64,000 bases of DNA, taken from the NCBI RefSeq assembly GCF_001941825.1, contig NZ_CP019038.1, positions 3,348,001-3,412,000 on the forward strand. Direction: 5' to 3'. The notes beneath the pieces were generated by a model. That model searched no databases, was not told the DNA's origin, and was given only the letters and a program-made list of their open reading frames with translations. Made by a program: the position numbers and the translations under genes. This stretch comes from Massilia putida. Lineage in GTDB: Bacteria; Pseudomonadota; Gammaproteobacteria; Burkholderiales; Burkholderiaceae_D. Below, one piece after another: positions 37,861 through 47,116 of the stretch. Each line of letters begins with the position of its first letter. Position 1 is the stretch's first letter.

Positions 37861-38636
37861 GCGCGGCTCCTTGCGGCCAGTACGATCTCGGGCGCGCGCT
37901 CACCCTTGCGCAGGCGCGCGACCACGTCCGGCGCGGCATCCGCTTCCAGCACGAGGCGGTCGATCTCGTGGAGTGGCGCGATCGCGAACGGCGCCGGCGC
38001 CTCCAGCCGTTCGTTCAGCGCGGCCACGACGCGCCGGCTGCCCACGGCCAGGATGGCTTGCTTGAGGACGGCTTCCTCGACGTCGCTCGCGCCCAGGCCG
38101 CGCTCGGCCTCGACGCTGCACACGCCCACGACCGCCACGTCCACGCGCAGGCGCTGGATCTCGGCCAGCGTCTGCGCGCCCAGCACGGCGCCGACGTGGG
38201 CCGAATACACGCCGCCCAGCAGCACGACGCGCGTGGCGCGCAAGTGGCCCAGCCCCAGCGCGATCTGCGGACTGTTGGTGATGATGGTGGCCGCCAGCCC
38301 GTCTTCCAGCTGGCGCGCGAACGCGAGGTTCGTCGTGCCGGCATCGACCAGCACCGTGTCGCCCGGGCGCACGCTGTCCGCCAGCGCGCGCGCCAGCATC
38401 TCCTTGCGTGCGCCGTCGGCATCGAGCCGCTGGCCGAAGCTGGGCACGGCCTGCGTGCGCCGCATCGCGCCGCCATGCACGCGGCGCAACAGGCCGGCCG
38501 CGTCCAGGTCGCGCAAATCTCTCCGGATCGTGTCTTCCGATGTGTTGAACCGCTGCGCCAGTTCGGCCGCCAGCACCTTGCCTTGCTGCTCGACCGTGTC
38601 GACGATGTGTTGCCGTCGTTCTTCCGCCAGTTGCAT
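37857..38636 (-). CDS. DeoR family transcriptional regulator
   Basis: A 259-residue repressor of the DeoR/GlpR type. The N-terminal winged helix runs from MQLAEERRQHIVDTVEQQGK through FNTSEDTIRRDLRDLDAAGLL to VHGGAM, the classic family motif. The C-terminal sugar-phosphate sensor domain contains LVDAGTTNLAFA and VVLLGGVYS. The ATG at 38636 has GAGGAGGGC in front and starts the conserved sequence; an in-frame ATG at 38708 is unlikely. It is the first gene of a deoR-mfs operon, probably autoregulated, with a sugar phosphate or nucleoside as effector. Confidence 0.92.
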   Translation of the reverse strand: MQLAEERRQHIVDTVEQQGKVLAAELAQRFNTSEDTIRRDLRDLDAAGLLRRVHGGAMRRTQAVPSFGQRLDADGARKEMLARALADSVRPGDTVLVDAGTTNLAFARQLEDGLAATIITNSPQIALGLGHLRATRVVLLGGVYSAHVGAVLGAQTLAEIQRLRVDVAVVGVCSVEAERGLGASDVEEAVLKQAILAVGSRRVVAALNERLEAPAPFAIAPLHEIDRLVLEADAAPDVVARLRKGERAPEIVLAARSRA

Positions 38637-38785
38637 ATGCCCTCCTCGATGCCGGTCACTGTACACGTTTACGCACAAAGCAGCAATAATCAATACAAAC
38701 GTGCACATCCATGCATACCGGCGGCCTGATGGTTGGTTCGTGATGCGTTCGTTGTTACACTTGCCAAATTCATTATCAGAAAAAT

Positions 38786-40375
38786 ATGCATCAGTCCGCC
38801 GTCATCCTGATCGTCGACGACTACCTCCTGATCCGCACCGCCGTGCGCCAGGTGCTGACGGAGCTCGGGTTCGCCAACATCTTCCAGGCCGATAACGGCA
38901 AGACGGCGCAGGACCTGATGCGCAAGCAGCCCGTCGACATCGTGATCGGCGACTGGGGCATGCCCGTGATGAGCGGCCTGGACCTGCTGCACTGGATGCG
39001 GCACGACGCGCGCTATGCGCAGACGCCGTTCATGATGCTGACGGCCGAGGCGAATCCGGCCTCCGTGCGCAGCGCCTTGCAGGCCGGCGTCAACGCCTAC
39101 ATGATCAAGCCGTTCACGGTGCACAGCTTCGCCAGCAAGTTCATGGCGATGATCGGCACGGTGCAGGACAGTGCGGCCGCCGCTGCGGTGCCTGCCGGCG
39201 CGGCGCCCGCGCCGGAACCGAAGGCCGACGCCGCGCCGCCGGTGCTGAAGCCGACGCCCGTCCAGGCCGACGTCATCGGCCTGCAGGCGCCGCTGGCCGA
39301 GCGCCTCAAACGCTGCACGGTGCTGATCGTGGACGACGTCCCCACCAACATCGAGGTGCTGGCCGGCGCGCTGAAGGACTAGTACGCGATCAAGGTGGCG
39401 ATCAGCGGTCGCAAGGCGCTGGAAATCGCCCGTGCCTTCCCCGTCGACCTGATCCTGCTCGACATCATGATGCCCGTGATGGACGGCTTCGAGACGTGCC
39501 GCCACCTGAAGTCCGATCCGAAAACGGCGCACATCCCGGTCATCTTCCTGTCCGCGAAGGACGCCGTCGACGACATCGTGGGGGGCCTGAGCCTGGGCGC
39601 CGTCGACTATGTCTCGAAGCCGGCCGACCCGACGATCCTCAAGGCGCGCATTGCGACGCACCTCGCGTTGGCGACGGCGATGGGCGACCTGAAACGCCAG
39701 AACGATTTACTGATCGAGAACGCGCACCTGCGCGAAGACGTCGAGCGCATGACGCGCCACGATCTCAAGAGCCCCATCGCCGTCACGCTGCACGCGAGCC
39801 AGGCGCTGCTCGGCAGCGATCTTCCCGACCCGCAGCGCGAGCATGCGCACATGATCGAGATGGCCGCCAACCACGCGCTCGACATGATCAACCGCACGCT
39901 CGACATCCACAAGATGGAAAAGGGCGAGTATCAAGCCGCGCTGCAGCCGTTCGACCTCGCAGCCCTGCTGTCGCGCGTGGCGCAGCAGACGGAGCTCGCG
40001 TTCACGGACCGCCGCATCGCGATCCATTTCGCGGCACCGGGCGACACCGTGTGCCTGGGCGAATCGCTGCTGTGCTATTCGTTGTTCACGAACGCCTTCA
40101 AGAATGCGGCCGAAGCGTCCCCGCCGGGCGCCACGATCAAGGTCGACGTGGCGCCGGGGGTAGGCAGCCTGCACGTCGTCATCGACAACGAGGGCGAGGT
40201 GCCGCTGACCATGCGCGGCCGCTTCTTCGACAAGTACGCCACGGCCGGCAAGGCCGGCGGCATGGGCCTCGGCACGTATTCGATCCGCCTGATGGCCGCG
40301 GTCCAGGGCGGTGACGCCACCATGGAGACGAGTGACGGGCACACGCGCCTGACCGTCACCCTGCCCAGCGTATGA
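38786..40375 (+). pseudogene. Hybrid two-component protein (REC-REC-kinase) interrupted by in-frame TAG
   Basis: One 529-codon frame, interrupted only by TAG at 39380-39382 (codon 199). Before the stop: receiver domain 1 (residues 1-125, acidic pair VDD at 10-11, phospho-Asp56 in VIGDWGMP), an Ala/Pro linker (about 132-166), and the start of receiver 2 (TVLIVDDVPTNIEVLAGALK). After it, in the same frame, receiver 2 continues with KVAISGRKALEIA, LILLDIMMPVMDG and SKPADP, followed by a HisKA box MTRHDLKSPIA and an HATPase domain ending TLPSV. In intact relatives the position is normally Asp or Glu before Tyr, so GAG to TAG would explain it. Whether this is a null allele, read-through or sequencing error is open. 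A GTG at 39395 could allow re-start, but no spaced ribosome site precedes it. Confidence 0.85.
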
Positions 40376-40387
40376 CGCACGGTGGGG

Positions 40388-41734
40388 TCACACCAACAAC
40401 ATCAGGTGCTCCCGCTCCCACGAACTGATCACACGCGAAAACGTCGCGAACTCCAGTTCCTTCACTTCGCAGAACGCCTGCACGAACAAGGGCCCCAGCA
40501 TGTCGGCCAGCGCCGGACACCCGCGCAGCTGCAGGATCGCATCCTCGAGGTTGCGTGGCAGGTCGCCGTGGATGTGCTCCGCGCTCTCCGGCGTGGGCGC
40601 CGACGGCTCCACCCGTTCGACCATGCCGAGAAAGCCGCAGGCCAGCGTCGCCGCCATGGCCAGATACGGGTTCACGTCGACGCCGGGCACGCGGTTTTCC
40701 ACGCGCCGGCTGGCCGGCCCGGAATTCGGAATGCGGATGCCGCACGTGCGGTTGTCGTAGCCCCAGTGCACATTCATCGGCGCCGACTGGAAGCGCGACA
40801 GGCGCCGGTACGAATTCACGTGCGGCGCGAACAGCAAGGTTGCCGGCGGCACGTATTTTTCAAGGCCGCCGATGAAGTGCCGGAACAGCGCGCTTTCCGA
40901 CCCGTCCTCGTTGGAAAAGATGTTGCGGCCTTCCGCGTCGACGATGCTCTGGTGCACGTGCATCGCACTGCCCGGCTCGGTCTCCATCGGCTTGGCCATG
41001 AACGTGGCGAAAATGCCATGGCGCAGCGCCGTCTCGCGCACGGCCCGCTTGAACAGGAAGACGCGGTCGGCCAGTTCGAGCGCGTCCCCGTGCGTAAAAT
41101 TGATTTCCATCTGGCCCGCACCGGCCTCGTGGATCAGCGTCTCGACGCCCAGCTCGTGCTGCTTGCAGAACGCCGACAACTCCAGGAAGAACGGATCGAA
41201 ATCGTTCACGGCATCGATCGAATACGATTGCCGGCCCTGCTCCGTGAAGCCGCTGCGGCCCGTGGGCGGACTCAGCGGTTCGTGCGGATTGGTCGTGCGC
41301 GCGACGAGATAAAACTCCATTTCCGGCGCGACGACGGGTGTCCAGCCGCGTCCGGCATATCGGGCGAGCACGTGGCGCAGCACGGAGCGCGGGGCCAGGT
41401 CGACCTGGCTGCCGTCGAAGTTCATGCAATCGTGGATCACGAGCGCGACGCGCTCCGTCGCCCAGGGCACGACGCGGATCGTGGCCGGGTCGGGCACGCA
41501 CACCATATCGGGATCGATGGAGCCGACATACGGCGTATTGTTGGGTTGTTCGCCGTGCACCGTGTTCAGCAGGACGCTCTTGGGCAACCGCATGTGCTCG
41601 CCGGCCAGGAACAGGTCTTTCGGAAGGATCTTGCCGCGGGCTATGCCCGTCATGTCGGCGATGACGCACTCGACTTCGTGGATGTTATGTTCGCGCAGGA
41701 AATCGCGCATCGGATCATGCGCTTCGGAATCCAT
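40388..41734 (-). CDS. Glutamine synthetase family, gamma-glutamylpolyamine synthetase (PuuA-like), copy 1
   Basis: A 448-residue GS-fold ligase. It begins with HEVECVIADMTGIARGKILP, the start typical of PuuA rather than GlnA, and carries metal and ATP motifs APEMEFYL, EAGAGQMEINF, MAKPMETEPGSAMHVH and NRTCGIRIP. It lacks the adenylylation loop of GlnA. Expected reaction: ATP-dependent joining of glutamate to putrescine or another polyamine. ATG at 41734 with AGGAG upstream is preferred over the GTG codon just before it. A second homologue lies at 48587-49957. It is divergent from the LytS-like kinase gene. Confidence 0.85.
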   Translation of the reverse strand: MDSEAHDPMRDFLREHNIHEVECVIADMTGIARGKILPKDLFLAGEHMRLPKSVLLNTVHGEQPNNTPYVGSIDPDMVCVPDPATIRVVPWATERVALVIHDCMNFDGSQVDLAPRSVLRHVLARYAGRGWTPVVAPEMEFYLVARTTNPHEPLSPPTGRSGFTEQGRQSYSIDAVNDFDPFFLELSAFCKQHELGVETLIHEAGAGQMEINFTHGDALELADRVFLFKRAVRETALRHGIFATFMAKPMETEPGSAMHVHQSIVDAEGRNIFSNEDGSESALFRHFIGGLEKYVPPATLLFAPHVNSYRRLSRFQSAPMNVHWGYDNRTCGIRIPNSGPASRRVENRVPGVDVNPYLAMAATLACGFLGMVERVEPSAPTPESAEHIHGDLPRNLEDAILQLRGCPALADMLGPLFVQAFCEVKELEFATFSRVISSWEREHLMLLV

Positions 41735-41899
41735 CACACTCCTCGCTTCACTCGATGCGGGTCACTATAGCATCGGGGTTGTTTGTGGCGCGCGCGGGTT
41801 GGAACCCCGTCGTTCCCCAATCTCGCAATTCGTTGCCCGCTTACCGCACTTCGCGTCATGGACGTTCCGCCGGGCGCGATCCTGCGTCATACTTTCTGA

Positions 41900-42985
41900 A
41901 TGGAACAGCTGACGAGGACCACGACGACGATGCCGACCGGCGGCATGTGGCGCAACTACGCCTGCGCCTGGCTCGCGTACATGGTGCTGCTCGCGGTCGT
42001 GCTGCAGCTTGCCGATCCGAACCAGCGCGGCTTCAACTGGCACAACATGGTCCCGATGTTGTGGATCGTGCCGCAGGCCCTCGTGCTGGCCCTGCACTGG
42101 CCGCTCAGCGGCTGGATGGAACGCCGGCGCGTGTCGTTCGCGGCGCGGTGCGTGATCCACGGGCTCGGCGCACCGACCTATGCCATCCTGTCGTACGCGC
42201 TGCCCGCGTTGCTGTCCGGCGCCACGCAGCCGCTGTCGTTCTACGTGTGGCCGGTGCTGTATTCGATGATGGGCTACGGCGTCATCGCCACCACCTTCCA
42301 CATGGTGCGCACCAACGCGGCGCGGCGGCGCCAGGAAGTGGCCATGCAGCAGGCGCACGCGCTGCTCGTGGCGACGGAGCTGAACGCGCTGCGCAGCAAG
42401 CTGAATCCGCACTTCCTGTTCAACACGCTGCACTCCATCATCGCCCTCACCCGCCGCGACCCGAGCGCCGCCGAGACGGCGCTCTTTCAATTCTCCGACA
42501 TGCTGCGCTACGTGCTGGACACGGAAAAGACAGGCAACGACCGCGTCACCCTGGACGACGAGCTGGGCTTCGTGCGCGACTACCTGGAGCTGGAAAGCCT
42601 GCGCCTCGGCCCGCGCCTGAAGGTCGACTGGGAACTGGACGATGCCGCGTCCGGCCGCATGCTGCCCGCGCTGTCGCTGCAGCCGCTCGTCGAGAACAGC
42701 ATCAAGCACGCGTTCAATCCGCACAGCCGGCCGGGCCGCCTCTTGATCCGTACGCGCATCGACGCGCACACGGGGACGCTCGTGCTGTCCGTCGGCGACG
42801 ACGGTCCCGGCGCCGACATCGGCCGCGTGCGCGCATCGAACGGCCTGGGCCTGCGCACCGTCGAGCGCCGCCTGCAGCTCGAATACGGCATGGACGAGGG
42901 CCTGGCCATCGACACGGCGCCGGGCGCCGGCTTCGTCGTCACGATGGCCATCCCGCTCGCCGCCAACGACAAGGATTTCACATGA
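41900..42985 (+). CDS. LytS/YehU-type sensor histidine kinase
   Basis: A 361-residue kinase with four or so N-terminal transmembrane helices (about 18-140) and a HisKA_7TM-independent cytoplasmic part. The H box KLNPHFLFNTLHSI is typical of the LytS/YpdA family, and the HATPase region includes LQPLVENSIKHAF and DDGPGAD, then GLGLRTVERRL. It overlaps the LytTR regulator by four bases (ATGA). No periplasmic sensor domain is evident; the membrane part may itself sense. The location between polyamine genes suggests, but does not prove, a functional link. Confidence 0.92.
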   Translation: MEQLTRTTTTMPTGGMWRNYACAWLAYMVLLAVVLQLADPNQRGFNWHNMVPMLWIVPQALVLALHWPLSGWMERRRVSFAARCVIHGLGAPTYAILSYALPALLSGATQPLSFYVWPVLYSMMGYGVIATTFHMVRTNAARRRQEVAMQQAHALLVATELNALRSKLNPHFLFNTLHSIIALTRRDPSAAETALFQFSDMLRYVLDTEKTGNDRVTLDDELGFVRDYLELESLRLGPRLKVDWELDDAASGRMLPALSLQPLVENSIKHAFNPHSRPGRLLIRTRIDAHTGTLVLSVGDDGPGADIGRVRASNGLGLRTVERRLQLEYGMDEGLAIDTAPGAGFVVTMAIPLAANDKDFT

Positions 42986-43743
42986 CTCAACCGAGTGCCC
43001 GGACCGTGTTCATCGCCGAGGACGAACCGCTCGCGCGCGACGTCCTGCGCGACTTCATCTATGCCCATGCCGGCCTGCGCCTCGTGGGCGAAGCGGCGAA
43101 CGGCGCCAGCGCGCTCGCGCAGATCGACCGCATCCGCCCCGACATCGTCTTCATGGATATCCAGATGCCCGAGATGACGGGCCTGGACGTGCTGCGCCGC
43201 CTGACCGTCGTGCCCGACATCGTGTTCACGACCGCGTACGACCAGTACGCCGTGACCGCGTTCGAACTGAACGCCGTCGACTACCTGCTGAAGCCTTTTA
43301 CGCGCGCCCGCTTCGACGCGGCCGTCGCGCGCCTGCTGGAGACGCCCGGCGCGGCCGTGCCGGCACGCGACGTCGTCGACGGCGCCCTCGCGCAGGCCGT
43401 GCAGCGTGCGCCAAGCAGGATCGAACGCATCCTCGTGCGCGACCGCGGGCGCATCTTCCCGCTGTCCGTGAACGAGATCGCCTACCTCAAGGCGGACGCC
43501 AAGTACACGGCGATCGCCGCGCGCGGCCACACCTTCCTCGTGCGCATCGGCATCTCGGAACTGGAAGCCCAGCTGGACCCGGGCCGCTTCATCCGCATCC
43601 ACCGCTCCGCGCTCGTCAACCTCGACTTCGTCGATTCGATGCGCGCGGACGATCAGTCGCAGCTCGAGATCACGATGCGCGACGGGGCCGTGCTGACGGC
43701 GAGCCGGGAGGCGTCGAAGGTGTTGAGAGAGATGGCAATCTGA
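42982..43743 (+). CDS. LytTR family response regulator
   Basis: A 253-residue regulator. Receiver domain with acidic pair AEDE, phospho-Asp59 in IVFMDIQMP and lysine in DYLLKPF. A linker leads into a C-terminal LytTR DNA-binding domain (about 150-250) with ILVRDRGRIFPLSVNEIAYL, then RIHRSALVNLDFVDSM. Such regulators bind pairs of short direct repeats. It is translationally coupled to the kinase just upstream. Target genes unknown; the neighbouring polyamine transport and breakdown genes are candidates. Confidence 0.93.
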   Translation: MTQPSARTVFIAEDEPLARDVLRDFIYAHAGLRLVGEAANGASALAQIDRIRPDIVFMDIQMPEMTGLDVLRRLTVVPDIVFTTAYDQYAVTAFELNAVDYLLKPFTRARFDAAVARLLETPGAAVPARDVVDGALAQAVQRAPSRIERILVRDRGRIFPLSVNEIAYLKADAKYTAIAARGHTFLVRIGISELEAQLDPGRFIRIHRSALVNLDFVDSMRADDQSQLEITMRDGAVLTASREASKVLREMAI

Positions 43744-43765
43744 GCGTCGGCCCGCACCCTCGGCA

Positions 43766-43868
43766 CGTCATTCCCGCGCAGGCGGGAATCCATGCCGAGT
43801 TCTCGGCCGGCATACTGAAAATTCGGTAGCGCAGTATGGGTTCCCGCTCTCGCGGGAACGACGGTCTG
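43766..43868. repeat. Pair of TTCCCGC...GCGGGAA palindromes
   Basis: CATTCCCGCGCAGGCGGGAATCCATG-like and GGTTCCCGCTCTCGCGGGAACGACG-like palindromes face each other over about 50 bases between the convergent LytTR regulator and puuC genes. They belong to a family repeated at 47016-47075, 58005-58145 and, in degraded form, 3632-3655. Such elements are REP-like and may act as transcription stops or mRNA stabilisers. Confidence 0.8.
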
Positions 43869-43872
43869 TGGC

Positions 43873-45357
43873 TTAAAGCTGAATCCACGTGGTCTTCAAC
43901 TCCGTGTACTTGTCGAACGCATGCAGCGACTTGTCCCTGCCGTTGCCCGACTGTTTATAGCCGCCGAACGGCACCGTGATGTCGTCGTTGTCGTATTGGT
44001 TCACGTGCACGGTGCCCGCGCGCAGCCGGCGTGACGTGCGGATCGCGCGGCTCATGTCGGCCGTCCACACGGCGGCGGCCAGGCCGTACGGCGTCGCGTT
44101 GGCCTGGCGCACCGCTTCATCCAGGTCCGTGAACGACAGCACGGACAGCACGGGCCCGAAGATTTCCTCGCGCGCGATGCGCATCGTGTGGTCGACGCCG
44201 TCGAACAAGGTCGGCTCGATATACAGGCCCCCCGTCTCCGCGCGCGCCGCGTTGCCGCCCGCGAGCAGGCGCGCGCCCGCGGCCTTGCCGTCCTCGATAT
44301 AGCCCAGCACCGTCTTCATCTGGGTCGCGTCGACGATCGCGCCCATCACCGTCGCCTCGTCGAGCGGGTCGCCCGGCGCGTACTGCGGGGTCAATGCCAG
44401 GGCCTTGTCGAGGAACGCCTGCCGGATCGATTCCTCGACGAACAGCCGCGACGGCGCATTGCAGCTCTCGCCCTGGTTGAAATAGATCGAGCCGATGGCG
44501 CTGGCCACGGCCGCATCCAGGTCCGGGCAATCCGCGCACACGATGTTGGCGGATTTGCCGCCCAGCTCCGTCCACGCGCGTTTCAGGTTCGATTGGCCCG
44601 CCATCTGCAGGATCTGCTTGCCCACGCGCGTGGAGCCGGTAAAACCGATGCAGTCGACATCCATGTGCAGCGCGAGCGCGCGGCCCGCTTCGTCGCCGTA
44701 GCCGGGCAGCACGTTGAACACGCCTTCCGGCACGCCGGCTTCCAGCGCCAGCTCGGCCAGCCGCAGCGACGTCAAAGGCGCCTTTTCCGACGGCTTCAGC
44801 ACGACGCTGTTGCCGCTTGCCAGCGCCGGACCGATCTTCCACGCGGCCATCAGCATCGGATAATTCCACGGGATGATGGCGGCCACGACGCCGACCGGCT
44901 CGCGCGTGATCAGGGCCAGGCTGTCCTGCGGGCTCGGCGCGACCTGGTCGTAGAGCTTGTCGATGGCCTCGCCGTACCAGCGGATGCAGTTCTGCGCCAG
45001 CCGCACGTCCACGCTCTTGCTGTAGCGGATGGGCTTGCCCATGTCGAGGGTTTCCAGCAGGGCGAGTTCGTCCTCGTGGGCGAGCATCAGGTCGGCGAAG
45101 CGGATCAGGGTACGCTTGCGTTCCGCCGGCGCCTTGCCGGCCCAGCGGCCGTCTTCGAACGCGGCGCGGGCGCCGGCGACCGCCGCATCGACGTCGGCCG
45201 GTCCGCAGCGCGCGACGTCGCCCAGGATGCGGCCGTCGACGGGCGATATATTGTCGAAACGGGCGCCGGAGAGGGCGTCGACGCGCCGGCCCTGGATGAC
45301 GGCGCGGCCGTCGATGTGCACCGTTTTGGATCGTTCGTGCCAGTCCATTGCCCCCAT
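43873..45357 (-). CDS. puuC: Aldehyde dehydrogenase, PuuC-like
   Basis: A 494-residue NAD(P)-dependent aldehyde dehydrogenase. Cofactor and catalytic motifs: PWNYPMLMAAWKIGPALASG, GFTGSTRVGKQI, TELGGKSANIV with the general base, and QGESCNAPSRL with the nucleophilic cysteine. Sequence and surroundings (two PuuA-type ligases, PuuD, putrescine aminotransferase) point to oxidation of gamma-glutamyl-gamma-aminobutyraldehyde. AGGAGACGAT precedes the ATG at 45357. It is divergent from the symporter gene across 140 bases, which probably shares a control region. Confidence 0.85.
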   Translation of the reverse strand: MGAMDWHERSKTVHIDGRAVIQGRRVDALSGARFDNISPVDGRILGDVARCGPADVDAAVAGARAAFEDGRWAGKAPAERKRTLIRFADLMLAHEDELALLETLDMGKPIRYSKSVDVRLAQNCIRWYGEAIDKLYDQVAPSPQDSLALITREPVGVVAAIIPWNYPMLMAAWKIGPALASGNSVVLKPSEKAPLTSLRLAELALEAGVPEGVFNVLPGYGDEAGRALALHMDVDCIGFTGSTRVGKQILQMAGQSNLKRAWTELGGKSANIVCADCPDLDAAVASAIGSIYFNQGESCNAPSRLFVEESIRQAFLDKALALTPQYAPGDPLDEATVMGAIVDATQMKTVLGYIEDGKAAGARLLAGGNAARAETGGLYIEPTLFDGVDHTMRIAREEIFGPVLSVLSFTDLDEAVRQANATPYGLAAAVWTADMSRAIRTSRRLRAGTVHVNQYDNDDITVPFGGYKQSGNGRDKSLHAFDKYTELKTTWIQL

Positions 45358-45435
45358 ATCGTCTCCTTCTGGATACCATCTGTTGTCAGGCCGATACTAG
45401 CAAACAAAATCGATCCAAATGCCGATTTCTGCCGC

Positions 45436-45441
45436 TATAAT
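45436..45441 (+). promoter_or_regulatory. Possible -10 element of the SSS symporter gene
   Basis: A perfect TATAAT lies 58 bases before the symporter start in AT-rich DNA. The region 17 bases upstream (around 45413) is a poor -35 match, so activation by a regulator may be needed. Confidence 0.4.
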
Positions 45442-45499
45442 CGCGAATTTTTCCCATCCGCATTTTCTATTTCCGCCGTCGCCGGGAGCACTTACTGAT

Positions 45500-46957
45500 A
45501 TGAACACCATCCTGATTTCATCCGTCGTGCTCTACCTGCTCGGCACGCTCGGCCTGGGCGTCTGGGCCGGGACGCGGATCAAGGACACGTCCGACTTCGC
45601 CGTCGCCGGCCGCAGCCTGCCGCTGATCATGGTCGTGACGACGACGTTCGCCACGTGGTTCGGCGCCGAGACCGTGATGGGCATCCCGGCGAAATTCGTG
45701 CAGGGCGGCCTGGGCGCCCTCGTGGAAGACCCGTTCGGCGCCGGCACCTGCCTGATCCTCGTCGGCCTGTTCTTCGCCGCCCGCCTGTATAAGCTGAACC
45801 TGCTGACGATCGGCGACTACTACCGCGCCCGCTACGGCAAGGGCATCGAAGTGTTCTGCTCGGCCGCCATCATCCTGTCCTACCTCGGCTGGGTCGCGGC
45901 GCAGATCACGGCGCTGGGCCTCGTGTTTTCCGTGCTGACGGGCGGCGCGATGTCGGAGACGGCCGGCATGATCGTCGGCACGCTCGCCGTGCTGATCTAC
46001 GTCGTGATCGGCGGCTTCCTGGCCGTCGCGATCACCGACTTCATCCAGATGATCGTGCTGGTCATCGGCCTGTCCGTCATCGCCATGTTCTCGGCGAAAC
46101 TGGCCGGCGGCACGGGCGCCGTCATCGACATGGCCCACAACGCCAATCTGTGGCACTTCCTGCCGCAGGCGAAGTTCACCGATATCGCCTTCTTCGTCGG
46201 CTCGGCCGTCACGATGATGCTGGGCTCGATTCCGCAGCAGGACGTGTACCAGCGCGTGATGTCCGCGAAGAACGCCCCGACGGCCCGCGCGGGCGCCGTG
46301 ATCGGCGGCGCCAGCTACATCATCTTCGCGTTCGTGCCGATGTTCGTCGTCGCGTGCGCCGTGATCGTGATGGGCAATGATGCGATGGAACTGGCCAAGA
46401 GCGATTACCAGCGCGTGCTGCCCACGTTCGTGATGACGAAGATGCCGCTGGTCATGCAGATCCTGTTCTTCGGCGCGCTGCTGTCCGCGATCAAGAGCAC
46501 GTCGTCGGCCACGCTGCTGGCGCCGTCGACCAGCTTCACGGAAAACATCCTCAAGAACCTGCGCCCGGGCATGAGCGACCGCCAGCAATTGCTCGCGATG
46601 CGCGTCACCATCGTCATGTTCGCGTCGCTCGTGCTGGCGTACGCCATCGCGATGAAGGGCACGTCGATCTACGACCTCGTTTCGTCCGCTTACCAGGTGA
46701 CGCTCGTCGGCGCGTTCGTGCCGCTCGTCACCGGCCTGTACTGGAAGCGCGCGACGACGCAGGGCGCGATCGTGTCGCTGGCGGCGGGCATCACCACCTG
46801 GATCGTGTTCTTCCCGCAGATTTCGCCGCTGGGCGAAGTGTTCCCGGGCCAGCTGGCCGGCCTGCTGGCGGCGTTCGCCGGCATGGTCGTCGGGTCGCTG
46901 GCGCCGCAGGTGCTCAAGAACAGGCATGAGCCGCACAAGACGGCGGTGAGCGTGTAA
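45500..46957 (+). CDS. Sodium:solute symporter family transporter, putative polyamine importer
   Basis: A 485-residue SSS-family symporter with about 13 helices. The family pattern is in DFAVAGRSLPLIMVVTTTFA, TIGDYYRARYGKG and SSATLLAPSTSFTENIL. It is distinct from the PuuP (APC family) putrescine importer of Escherichia coli, but its position between puuC and the aminotransferase suggests it fills that role; this is inference. A strong terminator follows directly. Confidence 0.87.
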   Translation: MNTILISSVVLYLLGTLGLGVWAGTRIKDTSDFAVAGRSLPLIMVVTTTFATWFGAETVMGIPAKFVQGGLGALVEDPFGAGTCLILVGLFFAARLYKLNLLTIGDYYRARYGKGIEVFCSAAIILSYLGWVAAQITALGLVFSVLTGGAMSETAGMIVGTLAVLIYVVIGGFLAVAITDFIQMIVLVIGLSVIAMFSAKLAGGTGAVIDMAHNANLWHFLPQAKFTDIAFFVGSAVTMMLGSIPQQDVYQRVMSAKNAPTARAGAVIGGASYIIFAFVPMFVVACAVIVMGNDAMELAKSDYQRVLPTFVMTKMPLVMQILFFGALLSAIKSTSSATLLAPSTSFTENILKNLRPGMSDRQQLLAMRVTIVMFASLVLAYAIAMKGTSIYDLVSSAYQVTLVGAFVPLVTGLYWKRATTQGAIVSLAAGITTWIVFFPQISPLGEVFPGQLAGLLAAFAGMVVGSLAPQVLKNRHEPHKTAVSV

Positions 46958-46961
46958 CGTC

Positions 46962-46997
46962 AAAGGCCCCGATACGTGTTCGGGGCCTTTTGTTTTG
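46962..46997 (+). terminator. Terminator after the SSS symporter
   Basis: AAAGGCCCCGA and TCGGGGCCTTT form an eleven-base stem, with loop TACGTGT-like sequence, followed by TTGTTTT. Strong rho-independent terminator. Confidence 0.93.
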
Positions 46998-47015
46998 CGG
47001 CGTCGGTTGCGGTGT

Positions 47016-47075
47016 ATGGATTCCCGCTTTCACGGGAATGACGGCCTGTATCGTCGTTCCCGCGGAAGCGGGAAC
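47016..47075. repeat. Pair of TTCCCGC-type palindromes
   Basis: GGATTCCCGCTTTCACGGGAATGACGG-like and TCGTTCCCGCGGAAGCGGGAACA-like palindromes in opposite orientation between the symporter terminator and the aminotransferase 3' end. Same family as those at 43766-43868 and 58005-58145. Confidence 0.8.
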
Positions 47076-47116
47076 AGCCCACCGGGCTGCTCCCCATGCT
47101 GAACATCCCGGAACCA

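Noticed and set aside
36775..38895. Very long plus-strand frame opposite the MFS and DeoR genes
   Set aside because: Both minus-strand genes have clear family motifs and a good ribosome site; the plus-strand translation is low-complexity.
41792..41819. Sequence resembling the T arm and 3' end of a tRNA (GGGTTGGAACCCC followed by GTTCCCCA)
   Set aside because: The loop departs from the TTCRANY consensus, and no matching 5' half or anticodon arm exists upstream; not enough for a tRNA or att site.
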